A stretch of 64,000 bases of DNA, taken from positions 1 through 64,000 of the forward strand of contig UQDJ01000003.1 of NCBI GenBank assembly GCA_900539675.1. Direction: 5' to 3'. The notes below the pieces were generated by a model. It made no database searches. It saw nothing but the letters and a program-made list of their open reading frames with translations, and was not told the DNA's origin. Made by a program: the position numbers and the translations under genes. Source of the stretch: an uncultured Coriobacteriaceae bacterium (lineage in GTDB: Bacteria; Actinomycetota; Coriobacteriia; Coriobacteriales; Eggerthellaceae). Shown here one piece after another: positions 54,082 through 61,725 of the stretch (positions are counted from its first letter, which is position 1; each line of letters begins with the position of its first letter).

Positions 54082-55137
54082 TTATTGATGTAATAATTTA
54101 TTCTTTAATTGACCGCAGGCGCCATCAATATCTGATCCGCGAGAGTTTCGGATAGTGCATTCTTTACCAGCCGCTCTCAATTCTTTTACCCAGTGATTTT
54201 GTACCGTTTCAGAGCTTGGTTTAAAGCTACTTCCTTCAACGGTGTTGATGGGAATGAGGTTGATGTGACAAAGAAGGCCATTTATAAAATCAATTAAAGC
54301 TTTAAGATCGCGTTCGCTGTCGTTCACATCAGCAATCATGAGATACTCAAAAGAAACACGTCTGTTGGTGGCTGAAACATAATCGAGAAGTTCACGTTTC
54401 AGTTGCAAAAGAGGCATATTTTTACAACGTGGCATGAGCTTATCGCGTGTTTCTTGAACTGCCGAATGAAGTGAAACAGCTAATGTGAACTGCTCAGGCT
54501 CTTCAGCTAGTCTTTGGATTCCTGGAAGAATACCGCATGTAGAGATGGTGATATGGCGCGCACCAATCCCCAAACCATCCTTACTATTAGCAAATCGGAG
54601 TGCATCAAGAACTGCATCGTAGTTTTGGAATGGCTCACCCTGACCCATGGAAACAAGATTGGTAACGCGAACGTTAAAATCATGTTGTACTTCAAGGATT
54701 TGAGAGATCATTTCACCCGAAGAAAGATTACGAACAAGTCCCTCTTCTCCCGTTGCGCAAAAGGCACATTGCATAGCGCATCCAGCTTGAGTGGAAAAAC
54801 ATACCGTTAGATGTTTAGCTTCATCTTTGCGCTCTTTCTTGTCAAAAGAAGGGATTCCCACTGCTTCTACTAAAGTACCGTCATAACACTGAAATACATA
54901 TTTTCGTGTTCCATCAGAAGAGATTTGCTTATCTATTACTTCTAATGGAATCAGTGGGAAATCAGCATCGAGAAGCTTACGAAGAGATATTGGTAAGTTA
55001 GTCATCTGGTCGTACGAGGATACGGTATCGCGATAAAGCCACGTTATAAGCTGTTTAGTGCGAAAACGTGGTTGTTTGAGTTCGGCAATAATCTGCGCGA
55101 TTTCAGAAATGTTGTATGCCTGAATTGCTTTTTTCAT
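54082..55137 (-). CDS. rlmN: 23S rRNA/tRNA adenine-C2 methyltransferase RlmN
   Basis: 351 residues. Radical-SAM motif CAMQCAFCATG (CxxxCxxC), ITISTCGILPGI, and the second catalytic Cys in DIDGACGQL near the end. Methylates A2503 of 23S rRNA and A37 of tRNAs. ATG start. One of two minus-strand genes right of the origin; divergent from ddl with 84 bases between. Confidence 0.96.
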   Translation of the reverse strand: MKKAIQAYNISEIAQIIAELKQPRFRTKQLITWLYRDTVSSYDQMTNLPISLRKLLDADFPLIPLEVIDKQISSDGTRKYVFQCYDGTLVEAVGIPSFDKKERKDEAKHLTVCFSTQAGCAMQCAFCATGEEGLVRNLSSGEMISQILEVQHDFNVRVTNLVSMGQGEPFQNYDAVLDALRFANSKDGLGIGARHITISTCGILPGIQRLAEEPEQFTLAVSLHSAVQETRDKLMPRCKNMPLLQLKRELLDYVSATNRRVSFEYLMIADVNDSERDLKALIDFINGLLCHINLIPINTVEGSSFKPSSETVQNHWVKELRAAGKECTIRNSRGSDIDGACGQLKNKLLHQ

Positions 55138-55221
55138 AGCTCATATTATACGCAAGGGAGAATTGGTACAGAATTAGCGATAATAAACTCGGTAAAGAGA
55201 TTGGTAAAGGAAGTAGGGATA

Positions 55222-56163
55222 ATGACTGCAGAACGCAAGCCTCAAGATATTAATGTTGCTCTTCTCGCTGGCGGGCATAGCGGCGAGCGTGAAGTATCGC
55301 TTGCATCAGGAAAAAGTGTTGCTGAGGCTTTGCAAACAGCAGGGTTTAAGGTAACCAGCTTAGATCCCTCTATAAAAAAAGATCTGATTACCTTAGTTGA
55401 ACAACCATTTGATGTTGCATTTTTGGCCCTTCATGGTAAAGGTGGCGAAGATGGCACCATCCAAGGATTTTTGGAAACAGTGGGTATCCCTTATACCGGG
55501 TCTGGGGTTTGGTCAAGTGCAACAGCAGTAAACAAAATCACTTCAAAGTTGTTTTATCGTAGCGCTGGCATCCCTACTCCGCAGTCATTGGTGATTAAAT
55601 CTGCTGATATGGATGTTGCTGAAATAATTGATGCGGTGGGCGAACACTGTGTAGTGAAGGCAGCAACGGAGGGTAGCGCTCTTGGTGTTTATATTTGCCA
55701 AGGAAAAGAAGAAATTGCTGAAGCACTCAGAAAGGTATTTACCGTAGATTCGTCTGCTTTTGTAGAAACGTTTGTAGCGGGTGGCGAATTTACTGTAGGA
55801 GTCTTAGGGGATGACAACCCTCAAGCATTACCGGTTATTAAAATTGTGCCCAGTCATGATTTTTATGACTACGAATCAAAATATGCTGCTGGTGGATCGC
55901 AGCATATTTGTCCTGCTCCCTTAAGCGATGAAGATACCAAAACAGCTCAAGAGTTAGCTCTTGCTGCTCATAAAGTGCTGCAATGTGTTGGAGTGTCACG
56001 TACTGATCTTTTGCAGGATGCCGAAGGAAAATTCTGGGTTTTAGAGACCAATACACTTCCAGGAATGACTTCTACATCACTGTTACCAGATGCTGCTCGC
56101 GTGGTTGGAATGAGCTTTCCTGAACTCTGTAGCAAGATGATTTTTGACGCGCTTAACAAATAA
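55222..56163 (+). CDS. ddl: D-alanine-D-alanine ligase
   Basis: 313 residues from MTAERKPQDINVALLAGGHSGEREVSL, with AGTAGGGAT upstream; an earlier in-frame start would overlap rlmN. ATP-grasp motifs: LHGKGGEDGTIQGFLE, VVKAATEGSALGVYIC, FYDYESKYAAGG (omega loop with the Tyr of D-Ala-specific enzymes), LETNTLPGMTSTSLLP. Makes the dipeptide for peptidoglycan; vancomycin-type D-Lac specificity is not suggested. Confidence 0.96.
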   Translation: MTAERKPQDINVALLAGGHSGEREVSLASGKSVAEALQTAGFKVTSLDPSIKKDLITLVEQPFDVAFLALHGKGGEDGTIQGFLETVGIPYTGSGVWSSATAVNKITSKLFYRSAGIPTPQSLVIKSADMDVAEIIDAVGEHCVVKAATEGSALGVYICQGKEEIAEALRKVFTVDSSAFVETFVAGGEFTVGVLGDDNPQALPVIKIVPSHDFYDYESKYAAGGSQHICPAPLSDEDTKTAQELALAAHKVLQCVGVSRTDLLQDAEGKFWVLETNTLPGMTSTSLLPDAARVVGMSFPELCSKMIFDALNK

Positions 56164-56271
56164 ACCTTATGTGAAAACATAACTAGTGCATTATGTAACC
56201 AGTGCGATGTACACCTAGTGCACTACACCCTTAGTGCACGAGACAATAATACCGTCACCTAAAAGTGCTCC

Positions 56272-56916
56272 TTAAAACACTCCGCACGAATGAATGGCGA
56301 ACACAATAAGCGCAACGAGAGCTAAAAGAACCACCCAGCTGATAATGGTGCAACCAATATTGCCTTTTCGGGCTTGCTGGACCAGAGACTCGGTGCCGCT
56401 TTGCTGAGTTTTTACCCAGGCAGTGCCTTTCTCTTTTATAGGCATCGCAATACGGCCAGTAGGAACCCATGAGCCTTTAGAGTCAATAACCTTCTGTAAG
56501 GATTCTTGTCCTAAATTGACATCAGGGCGAACACCTTTTGCGAGTTGTTTACCAATAGTCTTTACAAACGCATCAAAAGCTTTTTTGTGTGAGGAGTCGT
56601 AAGAAATGATAACAACCTGACCCCAATACAAACCAGGTTTAGGTTTTTCAGAAAAGGCTACCAAGGCAAGCAGCGCAACGGTGGTCCATCCTTTTGCCTT
56701 ACAGAGGTCAACCTTTTCTGCGGTTTTAGCGTCAAGAAAGCCCATTTTCTTCCCAAAAGGGTTCACAATCCAAGCGCGATCAGATTCAGGAGTAATTTCA
56801 TGCTCGATGGAGTAGGCGTCACCGATAATGTTGTCGGCTCCTAAAAAAGCAGCTGCTGACTGCTTATCAACCGTTTCGAAGCGTGCATACGTTGCGAAAT
56901 AACCGGTGTTTGCCAT
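56272..56916 (-). CDS. Unknown tail-anchored protein, 214 residues
   Basis: Not recognised. MANTGYFATYARFETVDKQS opens a cytosolic part of about 185 residues with DDLF-free, strand-rich pattern (FGKKMGFLDAKTAEKVDLCKAKGW in parts; GQVVIISYDSSHKKAFDAFVKTIGKQLAKG in parts). A single hydrophobic C-terminal helix (IISWVVLLALVALIVFAIHS) follows, so it is probably tail-anchored with the bulk inside. Lys-rich. ATG with GAGGAGAAACC upstream, divergent from the DinG gene by 30 bases. Possibly a lineage-specific gene; the start of the domain suggests PH-like or nuclease-like fold, but I cannot assign it. Confidence 0.55.
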   Translation of the reverse strand: MANTGYFATYARFETVDKQSAAAFLGADNIIGDAYSIEHEITPESDRAWIVNPFGKKMGFLDAKTAEKVDLCKAKGWTTVALLALVAFSEKPKPGLYWGQVVIISYDSSHKKAFDAFVKTIGKQLAKGVRPDVNLGQESLQKVIDSKGSWVPTGRIAMPIKEKGTAWVKTQQSGTESLVQQARKGNIGCTIISWVVLLALVALIVFAIHSCGVF

Positions 56917-56946
56917 GGTTTCTCCTCGAAGTAAAGGGGCTTAAAG

Positions 56947-59900
56947 TTGGTAACGAATTCTATAAATGATAGTCTTACTGCTATGGAAAAACAAAGTTTA
57001 CAGAGCCAAAAGACGCTCGACAAATACATTTTAGAAAACACCCCAGAGCGAACCCGTAATCGTTACCATCTGCTCAAGCAGTATGCCGAAACTCATGATT
57101 TCGGAGTACTGGATGAAGATGTGGTGGTTATTGATACGGAAACGACAGGGTTTTCCTTTAATCACGATGAACTTATCCAGATTGCTGCAGCCCGCATGGT
57201 TAAAGGCGAAGTGGTGGATTGGTATGTCACATTCGTAAATCCCGGAAAAACTATTCCGGAGGATGTGGCTCATCTAACCAATATCAGTAATAACGATGTT
57301 GCTGATGCCCCAGATCCCGACACGGCCCTTGCCGGGCTGGTTGAATTTGTGGGCACATCGGATGTCGTTGCTCACAATGCCAACTTCGACCGTACATTTT
57401 GCACTAAGCGCGAAGCAGGCGCAGCGCTGAAAGAAAATCGTTGGATTGATTCACTCGATTTAGCGCGTATCGCTCTTCCAAGGTTTACGTCTCATCGTTT
57501 GCTTGATCTCGTTCGTGCATTTGGGGGCCCTGAGTCTACCCATCGAGCAGATGATGATGTTGCAGCAACCTGTATGGTGTATCGCGTTCTATTGGCGGCG
57601 GTTGCAATGTTACCACAGCGCCTTATTTGCACAATTGGTCGTATGAGCAATGTTGAAGAATGGAATACGGTATACGTATTCCAGCAATTAGCGGATCCAG
57701 AAGAGTGGCAAAAGAGCGAAAACGCTGAATACAATCTCCGTTTGGCTCGTAAGGATTCTCTGACGAAAAACTTTAACCCCATGCGACCGGATGCCAATAG
57801 TCCAGCTAGCGGAGTAACAGCTAATCCTTTAAAGCAAAGTGAAGCACAAGCTGCAACGTCGGCAGCTGCTCAAGCATATGCTGCAGAAATGATTTCAGCA
57901 GTATATGACGAATCAGGCAATGTGGTAGAAGGTTACGTTGAGCAGAATGTTGAATACAACGAGTCTTCAGAACAGCTAAACCAAGCATGTCCACGCGTAC
58001 TGAACTTCGTTAGTGATGACGTAATTGCTCAGGCGTTTTCCGCTCAGGGTCTTTTAGGCCAGGTATATAACGACTATGAACCGCGCGATGAGCAGCGTGC
58101 CATGGCACTAGCGGTCCATAGTGCTCTGTCTCACTCGCGCAATTTGGCGGTTGAGGCGGGCACTGGTGTAGGCAAATCAATGGCGTATCTCATTCCTCTG
58201 GTGTATGCCGCCAAGGAAAATGGGATCACCGTTGGAGTAGCTACAAAAACTAATGCATTATTAGATCAGCTGGTAAATAAGGAATTGCCTCTACTGGCAC
58301 AACAGCTGGGCATTACCTATGCGCCTCTGAAAGGGTTTAGTCACTATCCCTGTCTGCGCAAGATAGAAAATGTCATAAAACAAGGTCCGCGCACTATTGA
58401 GTATAAAAAGCAGCTGATTAATCAAGCACCATCCCTAGCAGCATTGCTTTCATTTGTGGAACAAAGTGATTACGACGATATGGATGCACTCAAGATTGAT
58501 TATCGCGCCATCCCTCGTCGTCGTATTACCACGAATAGTGCAGAATGTCTGCGCCGAAAGTGTCCATTCTTTGGACGTTCGTGTTTTGTGCATGGTGCTC
58601 GGGAACAAGCACAGCGATGCGATGTGGTAGTCACCAATCACAGCTTGTTGTTTTGGGATAGTCGCTTTGATGGTGGTTTACTGCCGCCAATTCGCTATTG
58701 GGTGGTAGACGAAGCCCATGGTGCTGAAGCTGAAGCGCGTCGGGCATTTTCACTTTCGGTATCCTCTGAAAAGGTAACCGGATTTGTGCAACGCCTTACC
58801 GGACAGGGTAGCGGTAATGTTTTAGTGCGCGTTAAGCGCAGTGCACAAGCTCCTGAAGAAGGGCAAGCGCTCTATGATGCCCTTATTGAAAAGGCGCAAA
58901 CGTGCGCTGGTGCGTTTGCTATTGCAGCGGGAGAATTCTGTTTAGGCGTGAAAGAGCTGTTGCTGTTCGACTCAAAATCGAAATCGCGTGGTTATGAGAA
59001 GTTCGATTTATGGCTCAATGATGAAATACGCCACGGAGACACATTTAGAGGAGTAGCAAATCGAGCAAAATCCCTCTATGAAACGCTTGAAAAGCTCATC
59101 AAGGCTCTCCGTGATATTGTTGCTTATGCTGAGCAGATGGATGATAACTCTGCAGCACAGCGCGAATTGGCTTTGGTGGCATTAGAGCTACGCGAACTAT
59201 ACGATACGCTGGAAATCATGTTCTTCCGCGAAAGCGATAATTTGGTGTACTCCGTACGTCTTAATAGAAGTAAGTCCACGTTAGACGAAGAATTTATAGT
59301 GCAACCTCTCGATGTGGGAGTAACTCTTAACGAATCGCTTTATGCTGAAACTCGTAGTGTGGTTTATACATCGGCAACGCTTACGATAGATGGCCAATTT
59401 GATGCCTTCAATCGTGCAGTAGGCTTAAATGAGAGTGAAGAATCGCAGGCAGATACCTTGCAGGTAGATTCGAGCTATGACTTTGATCACCAAATGAAGG
59501 TGTTTGTGCCCACCGATATGCCAGAACCGCAAGATCCAAACTATTTATCAGCCCTGGAACATTTCCTGATTCGCTTACACGTTGCGCAGCAGGGATCCCT
59601 TTTAACCCTGTTTACCAACCGTCGAGAAATGGAAGCATGTTTTGATGAAGTGCGACCAGCGCTGAAAGATGAAGATCTGCGCCTGGTATGTCAAAAATGG
59701 GGTGTCTCAGTTAAAGGGCTTAAGGATGACTTCTTGAAAGATGAGCACCTAAGCCTTTTCGCGCTTAAGAGTTTCTGGGAGGGTTTTGATGCTCCAGGTG
59801 CAACATTGAAGGGTGTGGTAATTCCGAAACTCCCGTTTGGATTGCCTACTGATCCGTTATCGTGCGAGCGCCAGCAGCGCGACGACCGCGCATGGTCTCA

Positions 59901-60123
59901 CTATTCGCTGCCAGCAGCAGTTATTGAAGTAAAACAAGCAGTTGGCCGTCTTATTAGAACAGCAACTGATTCGGGTATTGTGGTATTGGCAGATAAGCGC
60001 CTAATTACAAAATCGTACGGTAAAAAATTCTTAAATTCCCTTCCGAGTCATAATATCTCATTTGAAACATGCGATCAGATTATTGAAGAGGTAGCAGCGC
60101 GCAACCGTGGCACGCAAGAATAA
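56947..60123 (+). CDS. dinG: DinG-type helicase with N-terminal DEDD exonuclease domain
   Basis: 1058 residues. Residues about 57-220 are a DnaQ-like 3'-5' exonuclease (VVVIDTETTGFSFNHDELIQ in parts, VVAHNANFDRTF, THRADDDVAATC). After a linker, an XPD/DinG superfamily 2 helicase: EAGTGVGKSMAYLIPL (Walker A), four spaced Cys (YPCLRK, ECLRRKCPFFGRSC) for an Fe-S cluster, VVDEAHGAE, YTSATL, FWEGFDAPGATL, AVGRLIRTATD. This fused layout is common in Firmicutes and some actinobacteria. Start TTG with AAAGGGG upstream; ATG at 56983 lacks a site. It overlaps the next gene by 17 bases. Confidence 0.93.
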   Translation: MVTNSINDSLTAMEKQSLQSQKTLDKYILENTPERTRNRYHLLKQYAETHDFGVLDEDVVVIDTETTGFSFNHDELIQIAAARMVKGEVVDWYVTFVNPGKTIPEDVAHLTNISNNDVADAPDPDTALAGLVEFVGTSDVVAHNANFDRTFCTKREAGAALKENRWIDSLDLARIALPRFTSHRLLDLVRAFGGPESTHRADDDVAATCMVYRVLLAAVAMLPQRLICTIGRMSNVEEWNTVYVFQQLADPEEWQKSENAEYNLRLARKDSLTKNFNPMRPDANSPASGVTANPLKQSEAQAATSAAAQAYAAEMISAVYDESGNVVEGYVEQNVEYNESSEQLNQACPRVLNFVSDDVIAQAFSAQGLLGQVYNDYEPRDEQRAMALAVHSALSHSRNLAVEAGTGVGKSMAYLIPLVYAAKENGITVGVATKTNALLDQLVNKELPLLAQQLGITYAPLKGFSHYPCLRKIENVIKQGPRTIEYKKQLINQAPSLAALLSFVEQSDYDDMDALKIDYRAIPRRRITTNSAECLRRKCPFFGRSCFVHGAREQAQRCDVVVTNHSLLFWDSRFDGGLLPPIRYWVVDEAHGAEAEARRAFSLSVSSEKVTGFVQRLTGQGSGNVLVRVKRSAQAPEEGQALYDALIEKAQTCAGAFAIAAGEFCLGVKELLLFDSKSKSRGYEKFDLWLNDEIRHGDTFRGVANRAKSLYETLEKLIKALRDIVAYAEQMDDNSAAQRELALVALELRELYDTLEIMFFRESDNLVYSVRLNRSKSTLDEEFIVQPLDVGVTLNESLYAETRSVVYTSATLTIDGQFDAFNRAVGLNESEESQADTLQVDSSYDFDHQMKVFVPTDMPEPQDPNYLSALEHFLIRLHVAQQGSLLTLFTNRREMEACFDEVRPALKDEDLRLVCQKWGVSVKGLKDDFLKDEHLSLFALKSFWEGFDAPGATLKGVVIPKLPFGLPTDPLSCERQQRDDRAWSHYSLPAAVIEVKQAVGRLIRTATDSGIVVLADKRLITKSYGKKFLNSLPSHNISFETCDQIIEEVAARNRGTQE

Positions 60124-61399
60124 GCAACATAATCAACAAGGAGCTCCTAAAGGGTTAGGCCAAAAAGAGAAAAAATTCTTACATCTTAAAGAATTCTCTA
60201 ATGGCAAACCCAATGAGCTTTCTCTGAATGTGCTTGAACAGAAAGCGGCATCACTCGATGAGCCGCCGCGTCGTGGACTACGTGGTTGGCTGGATCGCCA
60301 TCGTGAACGCAAACAAGCAAAAGCCATGGATGCATCGCATAGGTCCACTGACGAGTCTCGCAAAAAATCTCATCGAAGTGTTAAAAGCAGCAAACACGCA
60401 AACAAAGTCACAACCCCAAAGAAACATGCATCATTTATTGGCGCAGACTATGAAGCTGAAGTGGCGTTACGACAGAAACGTCGTCGTCGCTATCGCCGTT
60501 TTAGTATTGCTGTAGTGGCCATGATATGCGTTGGCTTACTGGGTACTGCGGGTTATTGGTATTACCAAGAACAGCAGCGTCTTAGTACGAGCATCGGTGT
60601 TTTACGTGAAGCATGCGATATTATTGCGAAAAGTGACAATACAACAGTGGCTATAGATGAATTCTTTCAGCAAAGTTTTAATGACGACACCGTGTCAACA
60701 GCGAAAGATTTAAAGACTAAGATTCCAGCCGCTAAGGATCAGTTGGAATCAGCGCGCGTGTATGCGCAAAAGGCTGAAAACGAATTGGACGGGTCACAAA
60801 AAGATAAAGAAGCAGCTCAGCGTACCCTTTCTACGATTGCTTCACGTGAAACAATTCTCAATGTCGCTGATGAGCGTCTTGCTGATGACATTCAAGCTAA
60901 GCAAGCACTCGACTCAATGAATGAAGCTCAGGGAGATATAGAAGAAGGAAATGCACTGTTGGCCCAAGCCGCCAAAGTGGTGTCTGATACCAATGAAGCG
61001 AACGTTGGAAAATCGACCGAATATACCACTTCTGCAAAAGGGAAGTTTGAAGAAGCGAAACAGAAGTTGGAAGACACCCAACAGCTATATCCTCGTGCTG
61101 ATTTGAGTACGGTGAAAGCCTATGTAGATAAGAAAAGTACCGCAGCAGGCGAAGCTTTGGCATCAAATGCTGCCATCTTGCTTCAAGATAAAGCTACCGC
61201 TGAAGCGCATAACGATGCATACAATCAAGCTGACGATGAAGCAACGCAAATGGCACAAAGTTTGCCTCAGAACCTGACGGACTTAATCGTACAGGCGTAT
61301 TCCCAACATCAAGAGAGTATGGTTAACGAATATAACAATGCCCGTGCTGATGCTGCTTCGCATGATGCATTTTTGAGACAGTATTTAAAAAATGGGTAA
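60107..61399 (+). CDS. Unknown single-pass coiled-coil membrane protein
   Basis: 430 residues, not recognised. A highly basic N-terminal 130 residues (RERKQAK, RKKSHRSVKSSKHANK, RQKRRRRYRRF) is cytoplasmic by the positive-inside rule. One membrane helix (about 133-153, SIAVVAMICVGLLGTAGYW) and an outer coiled-coil region of about 270 residues with many Ala, Lys, Glu, Asp and Gln follow. GTG start overlapping dinG by 17 bases. Contains an internal parS site (60838-60853). Perhaps a cell-envelope or nucleoid-envelope tether; this is conjecture. Confidence 0.65.
   Translation: MARKNKQHNQQGAPKGLGQKEKKFLHLKEFSNGKPNELSLNVLEQKAASLDEPPRRGLRGWLDRHRERKQAKAMDASHRSTDESRKKSHRSVKSSKHANKVTTPKKHASFIGADYEAEVALRQKRRRRYRRFSIAVVAMICVGLLGTAGYWYYQEQQRLSTSIGVLREACDIIAKSDNTTVAIDEFFQQSFNDDTVSTAKDLKTKIPAAKDQLESARVYAQKAENELDGSQKDKEAAQRTLSTIASRETILNVADERLADDIQAKQALDSMNEAQGDIEEGNALLAQAAKVVSDTNEANVGKSTEYTTSAKGKFEEAKQKLEDTQQLYPRADLSTVKAYVDKKSTAAGEALASNAAILLQDKATAEAHNDAYNQADDEATQMAQSLPQNLTDLIVQAYSQHQESMVNEYNNARADAASHDAFLRQYLKNG
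60838..60853. promoter_or_regulatory. Intragenic parS site (15/16)
   Basis: TGCTTCACGTGAAACA lies inside the coding sequence of the coiled-coil protein, encoding part of IASRETIL. One mismatch to parS, outside the central CACGTG. Confidence 0.65.
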
Positions 61400-61725
61400 A
61401 AGCGAACTATGCCTAACAAGTTCGGTCAATCGTGGTTTTAGTGGTTTAACGTGAAAAGTTCTTTGAGGGATAGCAGGGTGAAGTTTTCTTTGGAGTGGTT
61501 ACTTGTGTGACACGTGATGTATGGTTTTCGACCTGTTGTGAGGTTTTGATAATAAAACGAGGGTATAAACCCGTAGAAAATATGAAGAAACCGCGAACCG
61601 GTTCAACGATAGAGCGCCATGATACTTGAAGGTTCTGCTTAAAACCTTAAATGGCGTATACTTAAAAAGAGTGTAACAAATAGGGGATTCCGTCCGTCTG
61701 AGCGCGAATAATAAAGGGGCTCTTT
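61400..61725. other. Intergenic region before the truncated right-edge gene
   Basis: 326 bases. GAACCGGTTC (near 61594) is a short palindrome. GCGCCAT ... ATGGCG (about 61613-61657) with nested AAGGTT/AACCTT can form a long hairpin. TATACT (near 61660) could be a -10 for the next gene. No coding sequence seen. Confidence 0.4.

Noticed and set aside
60598..60613. TGTTTTACGTGAAGCA as another parS
   Set aside because: Two mismatches, one next to the central CACGTG; kept only as a remark with the intragenic site.
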